A stretch of 64,000 bases of DNA, taken from NCBI GenBank assembly GCA_902802815.1, contig CADCNQ010000014.1, positions 20,754 through 84,753 on the forward strand, in the 5' to 3' direction. The position numbers were made by a program, and so were the translations under genes. The DNA comes from an uncultured Bacteroidales bacterium. Lineage in GTDB: Bacteria; Bacteroidota; Bacteroidia; Bacteroidales; Bacteroidaceae. How positions within the stretch are numbered: the first letter of the stretch is position 1; each line of letters begins with the position of its first letter. The notes under the pieces were generated by a model. It was not told where the DNA came from and did no database searches. It saw nothing but the letters and a program-made list of their open reading frames with translations. Positions 10,987 through 18,664 of the stretch are shown here, one piece after another.

Positions 10987-11188
10987 CGGTTTTTTCTCCA
11001 AATACTTGCCACATTTTACCAACTTTTTTATTAAAAAAATGCATTTTTGTGTCGATTAGGACCATTTTTGAACAGGAACACCCCAAAAAGCCATCTTTAG
11101 CACCCTCTGACAGCAACATTACGGACAACACGCTCCGTCCGTTGCAGCAGAGCCGAACTGCCCCCTTATTCCAGGTCTGCTGTTTGCC

Positions 11189-12577
11189 CTATTTCACCCG
11201 ATATTTCTTTCCGTCGCGAATGAAATATCCGGAAGCGGGTTTCTCGGAAAGTCTTCTCCCCAGAAGGTCGTAAATGGGCTGGTCTGTTTCCTGCTCCCTT
11301 TCTTCCGGAAGGTCTTCAAGGCCGGAAGGTTCGACGGGCAGAATCGTGCCGAAACTCTTCCAGGGAGACGACGCACGATAGCGATTCAGCGCAATAGCAG
11401 GTACGTAAAGTGTTGCGGCGCTGCAATCAACACCGTAGAAAGCATCCAGACTGGTGGTCGGCACCTTTTCCGCCATACAGGTGACAGAGGAAATATTACG
11501 GCAAAAACTGAAAGCACAGCTCCCAATGCTTTCCACTTTGGAGGAGATGCTTATTTCGCTGAGACTGTCGCAGTTTGAAAACGCCAGATTCCCGATGGAA
11601 ACGACGTTTTCCGGTATGGTGATGCTGTGAAGTCCGGAATTGCAGAACGCCTCCCGGCCTATACTCGTGATGCTCTCGGGAATAGTAATCGAGGTCAATT
11701 CCTCACACCCGTAGAACGCAAGCCGTGAGATTTTTTTCACGCTTTCGGGTATCTCTGTATTAAAGCATCCAAGCAGCAGCGTGCCGGAATAAGTCTCTAT
11801 CACAGCATTACTCCCATCCCGACTGTCGTAGACGGCATTTTCCTCATCAACGGTGATGGACGAGAGGGCCGGACAATCGTAGAAGGCGCCGTCTCCGATG
11901 GACGTCACACCGCTGCCGATATGCAGTGACTCCAGCGAATCGCAGTAGCGGAACACATACCAGTCAATACGCTCCACACCGTCGGGAATTGTGACTGAAG
12001 TGAGAGCTGAGCAACCGAAAAAAAGTCCGTCGCGCAGAATTTTCACGCCATCCGGGATGTTTATGTCCGTGAGTGCAGAGCATCCCTGAAAAGCAGAAAT
12101 GCCGATATTCGTCAGACTCCCGGAAAGGGTGAGCGACTGCAGCGAGACGCAGTCCTGAAAAGCAAAGCGTCCCACAGTCTTTACGCCGTCGCCCATCGTT
12201 ATGGAAATCAGGTCGGTACAGAAATAAAACGCATAATTCCCTATACGCTGCACACTCTCGGGAACAGAAACCGCGTGGAGACGGAGGCTGCGGAAGAAAG
12301 CCCAGTCGCTGATGCCCGTCACATAGTAGCTGATGCCGTCGTGCTCCACAAAGGATGGAATCGCAACATCCCCCGCATACGAATTCCCATATACAGAACC
12401 GTATGTTACGGAAACCGTTTCTTCCGAGGTTTTGTCATAGTATATCCCACCCTCCCTGAAGTCGTAGGCCCACGCAAGGGAGGCAACGGCCGCAGAAAAA
12501 GAAATCGCCAGCAACCGTTTGTTTTTCAGCAGGTAACCGGCACGCAACACAGGATAAAAAAGACTTGTGAAGCTCAT
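11189..12577 (-). CDS. BspA-like leucine-rich repeat surface protein
   Basis: Predicted exported protein built of Treponema-type (LRR_5) repeats of about 23 residues. Recurring blocks such as SITIPESITSIGREAF and AFYGCEELTSITIPE run from about residue 50 to 400. A hydrophobic signal-like stretch (LLAISFSAAVASLAWA) precedes it. The last 30 residues, with YDLLGRRLSEKPASGYFIRD then GKKYRVK, resemble the short C-terminal tails on secreted Prevotella proteins. BspA-family proteins are known adhesins; the ligand here is unknown. The start is uncertain: an ATG at 12598 overlaps the promoter, so I chose the ATG at 12577, and a start further in is possible. Confidence 0.85.
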   Translation of the reverse strand: MSFTSLFYPVLRAGYLLKNKRLLAISFSAAVASLAWAYDFREGGIYYDKTSEETVSVTYGSVYGNSYAGDVAIPSFVEHDGISYYVTGISDWAFFRSLRLHAVSVPESVQRIGNYAFYFCTDLISITMGDGVKTVGRFAFQDCVSLQSLTLSGSLTNIGISAFQGCSALTDINIPDGVKILRDGLFFGCSALTSVTIPDGVERIDWYVFRYCDSLESLHIGSGVTSIGDGAFYDCPALSSITVDEENAVYDSRDGSNAVIETYSGTLLLGCFNTEIPESVKKISRLAFYGCEELTSITIPESITSIGREAFCNSGLHSITIPENVVSIGNLAFSNCDSLSEISISSKVESIGSCAFSFCRNISSVTCMAEKVPTTSLDAFYGVDCSAATLYVPAIALNRYRASSPWKSFGTILPVEPSGLEDLPEEREQETDQPIYDLLGRRLSEKPASGYFIRDGKKYRVK

Positions 12578-12585
12578 TGACGCCG

Positions 12586-12616
12586 CAAAGGTACGCATTT
12601 TTCACGACTCCGCAAA
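12586..12616 (-). promoter_or_regulatory. promoter of the BspA-like gene
   Basis: Minus-strand TTTG (12616-12613), a 19-base spacer, then TACCTTTG (12593-12586): a full match to the Bacteroidetes -33/-7 pattern. Only 8 bases separate the -7 box from the chosen ATG, so the mRNA would be almost leaderless. Confidence 0.75.
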
Positions 12617-12690
12617 ACAAGTGACGGAATTTTACTCTATTTTTGCCTTCACACCCCCGTCTCATGGTCCGTTCATACTGCCTTCAGAGG

Positions 12691-12844
12691 CCGAGTAGAG
12701 ACCGAGCAGAGTCCGCTCAGTTAACGAGTGGTGTACGAGTGGACTACGAGCAGACTACGAGTGGTGTACGAGAAAACTCGTTAACTGCTCGTTAACTACT
12801 CGTTATTAACTCGTATTCCGCTCGTATTGCAGTCGGCACGAGTA
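12691..12844. repeat. intergenic array with exact 11-base period
   Basis: Fourteen consecutive 11-base units can be laid end to end: ccgagtagaga, ccgagcagagt, and so on, through acgagtggtgt, acgagtggact, acgagcagact, acgagtggtgt, acgagaaaact, then cgttaactgct, cgttaactact, cgttattaact, cgtattccgct. The first half carries ACGAG, the second its complement CTCGT in the same 11-base register, with the switch at ACGAG-AAAA-CTCGT (12768-12781). It lies between two divergent promoters (12586-12616 and 12998-13028). The rest of the 12617-12997 gap holds no gene I can support. Function unknown. Confidence 0.8.
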
Positions 12845-12997
12845 AGGACTCTGCCCGAACTCTGAACGGAAGTATGGACAGAACTGTATTGGCTGGGCAG
12901 ATTTTGCTCAATTTTACGAAATTATCTCTTAAATTGTCAAGAAAAGACCAAATATTTGCGTTTTACCCCTCCCCTATGTATTTTTTTTACCATTTTC

Positions 12998-13028
12998 TTT
13001 GTCATTTCGGGATAATGACTTACCTTTG
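12998..13028 (+). promoter_or_regulatory. promoter of the secreted tandem-domain gene
   Basis: TTTG (12998-13001), 19-base spacer, TACCTTTG (13021-13028), a perfect Bacteroidetes promoter. The leader to the ATG at 13065 is about 30 bases. Confidence 0.8.
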
Positions 13029-13064
13029 CGCCAAAGCATATTACAAAGCATAATACAGAGACTT

Positions 13065-14594
13065 ATGAACAACAGAATCTTTACTCTTCTCATCGCACTC
13101 TTTGCAACTATGTTGTGCACGCAGGCATCAGATGCCCTGACCAGTCTTAAGATTACAATTAGCGAAAACGGCGGCACCCCGCATACGGAAACACTTCCGG
13201 CTTCAGGTATGCCGGTTATTGACCTGACCAATGAAATGATGACATCTCTAGCTATCAACGGAGTAGAGGTGGGGACAACAGGTACAGTCAAGAACGTAAA
13301 GGCCGTCGGCTCCGTCTACAAACAGGGTAATACGCCATCGGAATGGCGGGATATCCCACTTCAAAACCAAGGCGACGGCATTTGGAGCATTTCGGGTATC
13401 AGCGCAGACCTCATCGACGAGGGCATGGGCTCATCTGCCAGAGTGTTTGAGTTTTACGTAAGTGCCACCGACGCCAACGACAACCCCATCTACTTCAACA
13501 ACGGTGGGCAAAACTACAAGGTAATCTTCGTTCCGGCTGGAAGTTCAGATGCCATCACATCCCTCAATCTCAGAGTGCGTGTGAACAACGGAGCTTCTTT
13601 TGAGACGTCGTTCCCCGCTTCCGGTTTCGAGCCTCTTGACATTACTGACGAAGAGACCACCTCGATCATTCTCGAGCGCGTGAAGGCAAAAACTGCCGGC
13701 AACGTCAGCAACGTGCAGATTTTCGGCACTATGTACAAGCAAGGCAGAACTCCGGAAGGCTGGATGGGATTCCCACTCAACGAGGAGGAAAGCGGTGTCT
13801 GGAGGTTGGAAATGAATCAGGAACTCATTGAGGAGGGAATGGGTGATGACCCCAGAGTGTTTGAGTTCTATGTCTGCGCCACCGACGGCAACGACAACAC
13901 CATTTACTACAACAACGGCGGGCAGAACTACAAAATCATCTTCAAGCCCAGCACCGGCGGCGGTGGCGGTGGAGGAGGCGATGATAAGGTGAAGTTCTTC
14001 AAAGACAACACCGCATCCATCACGCTCAATTTCAACGACAACGACCAGGAGTACATCTACGACGGCGATGGGAAACGCGATCCCGGCACCAGTCAGCAAC
14101 CCGGCGGACTCTCCTCTCTCACCATCAAGGAAACCAGCATCCGCTTCGTACGCAACGACAATTCGTATATTAAAGACGTAAGCTTACAGTACAAGGTGTA
14201 CGAAGACGGCCAGAGCACAGGCTGGAATCGCATCGACATTAAAAACATCCAAGAGGAGAAAACCTACAATCCGGAGAAAGAGACCTTTGAGACGAAAGTG
14301 ACTTGCAACGCCGACAACCTCGAACTCAACGTCTCAAGCGGTCTCGTGCCCAAGAAAAACTACAACCTGGAAATCATGTATCAGATTGTCACATACGACG
14401 GTGACTACATTATGTTCCTGCAGAACAAAGAAACCAGTATCTTTAAGTTCTCGATGTCCACCAGCGGTGTGGGGAGTCTGAAGGCTGACGGCAAGAAAAA
14501 AGCTGTTCGCTATGACCTCAACGGTCGCAAACTCAACAGCAAGCCCACCAGCGGACTTTACATCGAAGACGGAAAGATCTATCTGGCTCAATAA
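13065..14594 (+). CDS. secreted protein with a duplicated domain, function unknown
   Basis: 509 residues. The start MNNRIFTLLIALFATMLCTQ is a signal peptide. Two homologous units of about 140 residues follow: each opens D-A-[LI]-T-S-L, contains VYKQGNTP / MYKQGRTP, then RVFEFYVSATD / RVFEFYVCATD, and closes NNGGQNYKVIF / NNGGQNYKIIF. A run of eight glycines (about residue 300) links them to a third, different C-terminal domain, and the last 25 residues (VRYDLNGRKL...SGLYIEDGKI) are a Bacteroidales export-type tail. I do not recognise the repeated domain. It is monocistronic with its own promoter and a hairpin downstream. A role at the cell surface is inferred. Confidence 0.85.
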   Translation: MNNRIFTLLIALFATMLCTQASDALTSLKITISENGGTPHTETLPASGMPVIDLTNEMMTSLAINGVEVGTTGTVKNVKAVGSVYKQGNTPSEWRDIPLQNQGDGIWSISGISADLIDEGMGSSARVFEFYVSATDANDNPIYFNNGGQNYKVIFVPAGSSDAITSLNLRVRVNNGASFETSFPASGFEPLDITDEETTSIILERVKAKTAGNVSNVQIFGTMYKQGRTPEGWMGFPLNEEESGVWRLEMNQELIEEGMGDDPRVFEFYVCATDGNDNTIYYNNGGQNYKIIFKPSTGGGGGGGGDDKVKFFKDNTASITLNFNDNDQEYIYDGDGKRDPGTSQQPGGLSSLTIKETSIRFVRNDNSYIKDVSLQYKVYEDGQSTGWNRIDIKNIQEEKTYNPEKETFETKVTCNADNLELNVSSGLVPKKNYNLEIMYQIVTYDGDYIMFLQNKETSIFKFSMSTSGVGSLKADGKKKAVRYDLNGRKLNSKPTSGLYIEDGKIYLAQ

Positions 14595-14612
14595 CAACAC
14601 TATTTGCAGATA

Positions 14613-14658
14613 AACAGTTATCTCCTTCCTGCCACCGAGCCGGGAGGAGATAATTGTT
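14613..14658 (+). terminator. hairpin after the secreted-protein gene
   Basis: AACAGTTATCTCC pairs with GGAGATAATTGTT apart from single mismatches, enclosing a GC-rich loop. No run of T follows at once, so it may be a processing or weak termination site. Confidence 0.5.
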
Positions 14659-14752
14659 AATATAGGACACACAGATATGCATCAAGACTTAAAAAAACTT
14701 ATCGTCACGTAAATTTCTCGCAGGAAACGTTTCATCCGAAACATTTTTGTTG

Positions 14753-14760
14753 TACCTTTG
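14753..14760 (+). promoter_or_regulatory. promoter -7 element of lemA-htpX
   Basis: TACCTTTG lies 34 bases before the lemA ATG. At the -33 position there is TTTC rather than TTTG, and this overlaps a perfect palindrome GAAACGTTTC (14724-14733) that could be an operator. Confidence 0.65.
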
Positions 14761-14794
14761 CATTGAAATACATAACTATAAAAAGAAAAAAACT

Positions 14795-15361
14795 ATGAGC
14801 ACAAGTATTATTATCGCAATCGTCGTTGCCGTTATCATCGTATTCTGGATTATCAGCATCTACAACACGCTGGTGCATCTCCGCAACAACCGCGAGTCCG
14901 CATTTGCCAATATTGACGTGCAGCTGCAGCAGCGCTACGACCTCATCCCCCAACTGGTATCATGCGTCAAAGGATATGCTGCACACGAGAAGACGCTGCT
15001 CGAGAGCATCACGGCTGCGCGTTCTGCTGCGATGTCCGCCACAAACATCAACGATAAGATTGAGGCAGAAAACGCCCTCACAAAGGCTCTTGGTGGTCTG
15101 AAAGTGGCTGTGGAGGCATATCCCGACCTCAAGGCCAATCAGAACTTCATACAGCTGCAGAATGAGATCGCAGACATAGAGAACAAGCTGGCTGCCGTAC
15201 GCCGCGCGTTTAATTCCTCCACAAAGGAACTGAACACCGCATGCCAGTCGTTCCCCAATAATCTATTCGCCGGAATGTTCGGATTCCACACGGAACCGAT
15301 GTTCGAAGTAGACCCCACCAACCGCGCTGCCCTCAACAAAGCTCCTGAAATCTCATTCTAA
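14795..15361 (+). CDS. lemA: LemA family membrane protein
   Basis: 188 residues. One N-terminal membrane helix (IIIAIVVAVIIVFWIISIYN, about 5-24) is followed by a long helical domain with the LemA block YDLIPQLVSCVKGYAAHEK near residue 49. LemA proteins sit in the inner membrane with the N-terminus outside; the molecular role is unclear. The ATG at 14795 was chosen because residues coded before it are not family-like. The gene ends directly at the htpX start, a pairing seen in many bacteria. Confidence 0.93.
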   Translation: MSTSIIIAIVVAVIIVFWIISIYNTLVHLRNNRESAFANIDVQLQQRYDLIPQLVSCVKGYAAHEKTLLESITAARSAAMSATNINDKIEAENALTKALGGLKVAVEAYPDLKANQNFIQLQNEIADIENKLAAVRRAFNSSTKELNTACQSFPNNLFAGMFGFHTEPMFEVDPTNRAALNKAPEISF

Positions 15362-16360
15362 ATGCGCTACGTCGGCATCTATACGCAGCAGGTGCGCAAC
15401 AACACACGCAGCCTGCTTCTCCTGGCACTCTTCCCATGCATCCTGATCGGTATGGTGTGGGTCTTTCTTGCCGTCATTTCATATCTTTCTTCTGGGCAGG
15501 ACTATGACGGCAACGCTGTCGGAGTGGATTGGTACTTCGTGAACGGCAATCTGCTGACTCTCCTACCCTGGATACTCGGCATCGTCGGCATCTGGTTTCT
15601 CATTTCCTACGCATTCAACACCACTATGGTGCGACAGGCCACAGGAGCCCGTCCTCTAAAGCGCAGCGAGAATCCGCGCGTGTACAACATCGTGGAGAAC
15701 CTCTGCATGACGGCCAATATGGATATGCCCCAAATCAACGTCATCGACGATCCGCAACTCAACGCCTTCGCTTCCGGAATTGACAAGGGCAGTTACACCG
15801 TAACTGTAACAACGGGATTGTGCCAACTGCTCAATGACGAGGAACTGGCCGGAGTCATCGGGCACGAACTCACGCACATACGCAACCGCGACACACGCCT
15901 CCTTATCATCAGCATCATCTTTGTAGGCATCATGTCAACACTCATGTCGCTCGCCATCCGTCTTTTGTGGAACACGATGCTCTTCGGAGGAGGAAGTCAG
16001 CGCAGTTCACGCAAGGGGGGCAACGGAGTGTCGATGATTGTGGTGATGGCTATCGCCGTTGTGCTCGCCATCATCGGATATGTGTTCACGCTACTCACCC
16101 GTTTCGCCATTTCGCGAAAGCGTGAATATATGGCAGATGCCGGAGGTGCTGAACTATGCGGCAATCCCCTTGCACTGGCCAGCGCACTCAGGAAGATAAG
16201 CGGAAATCCTGCGCTGGGAGAAATAAACAGGGAAGATGTGGCCCAGCTCTTTATCATCCACCCGCAAGCGCTCACTTCGGGCTTCTCCTCGTGGTTCTCC
16301 GGGTTGTTCTCCACCCATCCTTCCACAGAAAGCAGAATAAAATATCTGGAGCAGTTCTAA
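15362..16360 (+). CDS. htpX: HtpX-type membrane zinc metalloprotease (M48)
   Basis: 332 residues. Inner-membrane protease that cleaves damaged membrane proteins. The zinc motif HELTH is at 168-172 in GVIGHELTHIRNRD, and the third ligand is probably Glu255 in KREYMADAGG. Membrane helices lie at about 19-43, 66-85, 180-200 and 224-245. The ATG begins on the base after the lemA stop codon, so translation is probably coupled. Stress control is plausible from the palindrome upstream of lemA but not shown. Confidence 0.94.
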   Translation: MRYVGIYTQQVRNNTRSLLLLALFPCILIGMVWVFLAVISYLSSGQDYDGNAVGVDWYFVNGNLLTLLPWILGIVGIWFLISYAFNTTMVRQATGARPLKRSENPRVYNIVENLCMTANMDMPQINVIDDPQLNAFASGIDKGSYTVTVTTGLCQLLNDEELAGVIGHELTHIRNRDTRLLIISIIFVGIMSTLMSLAIRLLWNTMLFGGGSQRSSRKGGNGVSMIVVMAIAVVLAIIGYVFTLLTRFAISRKREYMADAGGAELCGNPLALASALRKISGNPALGEINREDVAQLFIIHPQALTSGFSSWFSGLFSTHPSTESRIKYLEQF

Positions 16361-16399
16361 CACAGCAGCGGGTCAGCGAATTTGCTGACCTGCTGTGTT
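16359..16399. terminator. bidirectional hairpin between htpX and the EEP gene
   Basis: AACACAGCAG...GGTCAGC pairs with GCTGACC...GCTGTGTT around the loop GAATT. It uses the htpX stop on one strand and the last codons and stop of the convergent gene on the other, so both mRNAs would end in the same stem. No long T run is present. Confidence 0.6.
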
Positions 16400-18664
16400 A
16401 TAGCGCGAACCCTCTTTAAGGATTACGATACGGCCGTCCTCAAGGATCTTGCGCTCTGAATTTTTCATCTGTTCTACATCCGCATCGATAACACCAATCC
16501 CGTCGGGGTTATCGGGATTTCCCAGATAGAACAGACGGAAATTGTCGAAACACGTCCATCCTGATGTAGTCTTCGTAGTTACCGGCTTACCGACAGCAAT
16601 AGTCAAATTACCGTCATTGACCACTATCGTCAACTCATTCTCATAGTAACCAGCATTGAAGAAATGAGTCGCGTCTTCCATCGAATTTGGAATAAAATTC
16701 CCGTCTCTGTCCTTATTTGTTACGCTTGCATCCGGAGCCTTCGTGCAATGTGCTTCGTACATACTCATCAACGGGATCTGTTCCTCTGCCCCACCAGAAC
16801 GGAGATAGAATCTTGCATGCTGAGCACCGGGATTATTCTGATTCATATCCCCGTCGCGATAGAATCCCTGCATCGTAGCTTTGTATTTGCCGTTTGGAAG
16901 ACCACGCAGAGTCTGGCTTACCTCCCACGTGGTACCGTAATCCGTCCAGCCGCTATAGCTCTGGCAATATACCTCCGCGCATGGATTACCGTTGGCTATA
17001 TCCGTAACACCTCCGGCTTTATTGTACGTCATCTTTGTCGCACCGTAGGGCCATCCCTGCCATTCCTCAACAGTATTGTCATATCTGTCAAAGTTGGCAC
17101 CGGACAATAGGAATGTACATTCAAAAGGTGTTGACTCCGTAGCATTGTCTACCATCTCGGCCATTATCTGCTCCTTTGTGACAAGTTCCCAACGCTGAAG
17201 TGTACTGCTTGCTGTTGTGATTTCTCTCAGAGCACACTTATTCGGCCCGTAAGGGTAATCTTTATTTGTGGCACCGCACAGATATTTTGTTGATGAACCG
17301 GAACCGTATTTGATATTATATGTTTTGCGGTCGGATGTGAGATTTACACTCCACATCTTTTGGGAAGAACCGTCCACAAACATACTTTCACCCTGAGTGA
17401 GAAAACCAATCGGACTCTGGATAAGATACTTTCCGGAAATTCTCGTAAGCTTCATCAAAGAACCATAGGTTCCAAGCACAGCTTGTGTGCCGTACCATCC
17501 GCCTTGCTTGATATACTGTTTGCTGTATACGTTACGAATATAGTATTCACCGGACAGTCCGCCCCCCGTCGTTTCCTTGTCGTCTATAGCCGGGTCGTAG
17601 TCATGAATGTCAAACTTTACGACAATGGGCCAATGGTCTGCCAAGGGTTCGTTGTCATCGTTGACAAAGCTGTATTCCATCTTATAGCTCTTAGCAGAAA
17701 TACGCTTTCCACTCTCCGTAGTATTGATGTAGAACACCTTGTCCACCACCTCACCATAATCATAACCGTGAAGGGCACGATTGGCAGTAATACTGCCCTG
17801 ATCCATAATGGCATTCGCACCGACAGAAGGACACACACCATTCATCACGAGGTCAATATATGCATCGTGTACAGAGAAACGCTCATCTGCCTCAATACGA
17901 CGCATAAAATTTTTCTCAATCTCGTCGCGTGTATATCTGCAGTTTGTATCGCCCATAACAACGATGGGACGGCCATTGTGATTTGCCAGAATAGCATCCG
18001 CAAGTTGTTTCAATTGCGAGTCACGAGCAGCATTGTCTTCCGCTGAAGTTTCCGCATCCATATGCAGAATATACACATCTATCTGCTCCCCTGTAGCGAG
18101 AGTAACTAGATAATAGCGATAGCCTTTGTCTATCATTCCGTCTGCACCGTCACCAGTATAACCGTAATGGGTATTCCACGATGTCCATGACTCATTCGAC
18201 GGAGTTACGCGATTCCATCGGTAAAACAGACACAAACCGTCAATATCAAAGACCGGGCTCTGCCGAGCCAGAAAGCGAGCGACAGCAGTAGGAGTGACAG
18301 AAATATTCCCCCTGTGCGTAGTAGAGTTAAATGATGAAAAACCTCCACCGTTCACACCTCCGTTCCAGGCGGCATCCCATATATCACCATGATAATTAAA
18401 ATCCTCAGAAGCAGCCACAATATCCCAATCTTCTGTCTTGAGTTTATTGCCAATCGCTATGGCTCCCGCCGATTCTTTCGCATCTGGATTCAAATCCACA
18501 TTGACACCGGCCACACTAATTGAGCGTGGCATTCCGTCCACATTAAAAGCGGCTACGGTGAATTCCTCGGCCCTTAACTGCGCTGCGCTACATATACATG
18601 CGGAAAGTGTAGCGAATACCCCAAGTTTGCGTACCCGGGCGCAAATAGTTGATACGGTGAACAT
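16373..18664 (-). CDS. secreted endonuclease/exonuclease/phosphatase-fold enzyme with export tail
   Basis: 763 residues. After a signal-like segment comes an EEP-fold catalytic domain: TVAAFNVDGMP (about 36), a metal-binding Glu in AASEDFNYHGD, YILHMDAETSAEDNAARD, GDTNCRYTRDE and the terminal LADHWPIVVKF with the catalytic Asp-His. EEP enzymes include sphingomyelinases, DNases and inositol phosphatases; EDFNYH recalls the sphingomyelinase-like group, but the substrate cannot be read here. A middle domain (about 360-500) may be trefoil-like, then a sugar-binding-like beta-sandwich, then an export-type tail (EDGRIVILKEGSRYNTAGQQ). The ATG at 18664 overlaps the upstream gene by 77 bases; no later ATG keeps the signal peptide. 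Confidence 0.85.
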   Translation of the reverse strand: MFTVSTICARVRKLGVFATLSACICSAAQLRAEEFTVAAFNVDGMPRSISVAGVNVDLNPDAKESAGAIAIGNKLKTEDWDIVAASEDFNYHGDIWDAAWNGGVNGGGFSSFNSTTHRGNISVTPTAVARFLARQSPVFDIDGLCLFYRWNRVTPSNESWTSWNTHYGYTGDGADGMIDKGYRYYLVTLATGEQIDVYILHMDAETSAEDNAARDSQLKQLADAILANHNGRPIVVMGDTNCRYTRDEIEKNFMRRIEADERFSVHDAYIDLVMNGVCPSVGANAIMDQGSITANRALHGYDYGEVVDKVFYINTTESGKRISAKSYKMEYSFVNDDNEPLADHWPIVVKFDIHDYDPAIDDKETTGGGLSGEYYIRNVYSKQYIKQGGWYGTQAVLGTYGSLMKLTRISGKYLIQSPIGFLTQGESMFVDGSSQKMWSVNLTSDRKTYNIKYGSGSSTKYLCGATNKDYPYGPNKCALREITTASSTLQRWELVTKEQIMAEMVDNATESTPFECTFLLSGANFDRYDNTVEEWQGWPYGATKMTYNKAGGVTDIANGNPCAEVYCQSYSGWTDYGTTWEVSQTLRGLPNGKYKATMQGFYRDGDMNQNNPGAQHARFYLRSGGAEEQIPLMSMYEAHCTKAPDASVTNKDRDGNFIPNSMEDATHFFNAGYYENELTIVVNDGNLTIAVGKPVTTKTTSGWTCFDNFRLFYLGNPDNPDGIGVIDADVEQMKNSERKILEDGRIVILKEGSRYNTAGQQIR

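Noticed and set aside
12691..12844. CRISPR array
   Set aside because: Units are 11 bases with no spacers and no cas genes nearby.
14659..14752. Small RNA in the gap before lemA
   Set aside because: Only A/T-rich sequence and the operator-like palindrome; no stem-loop with terminator that would define an RNA gene.
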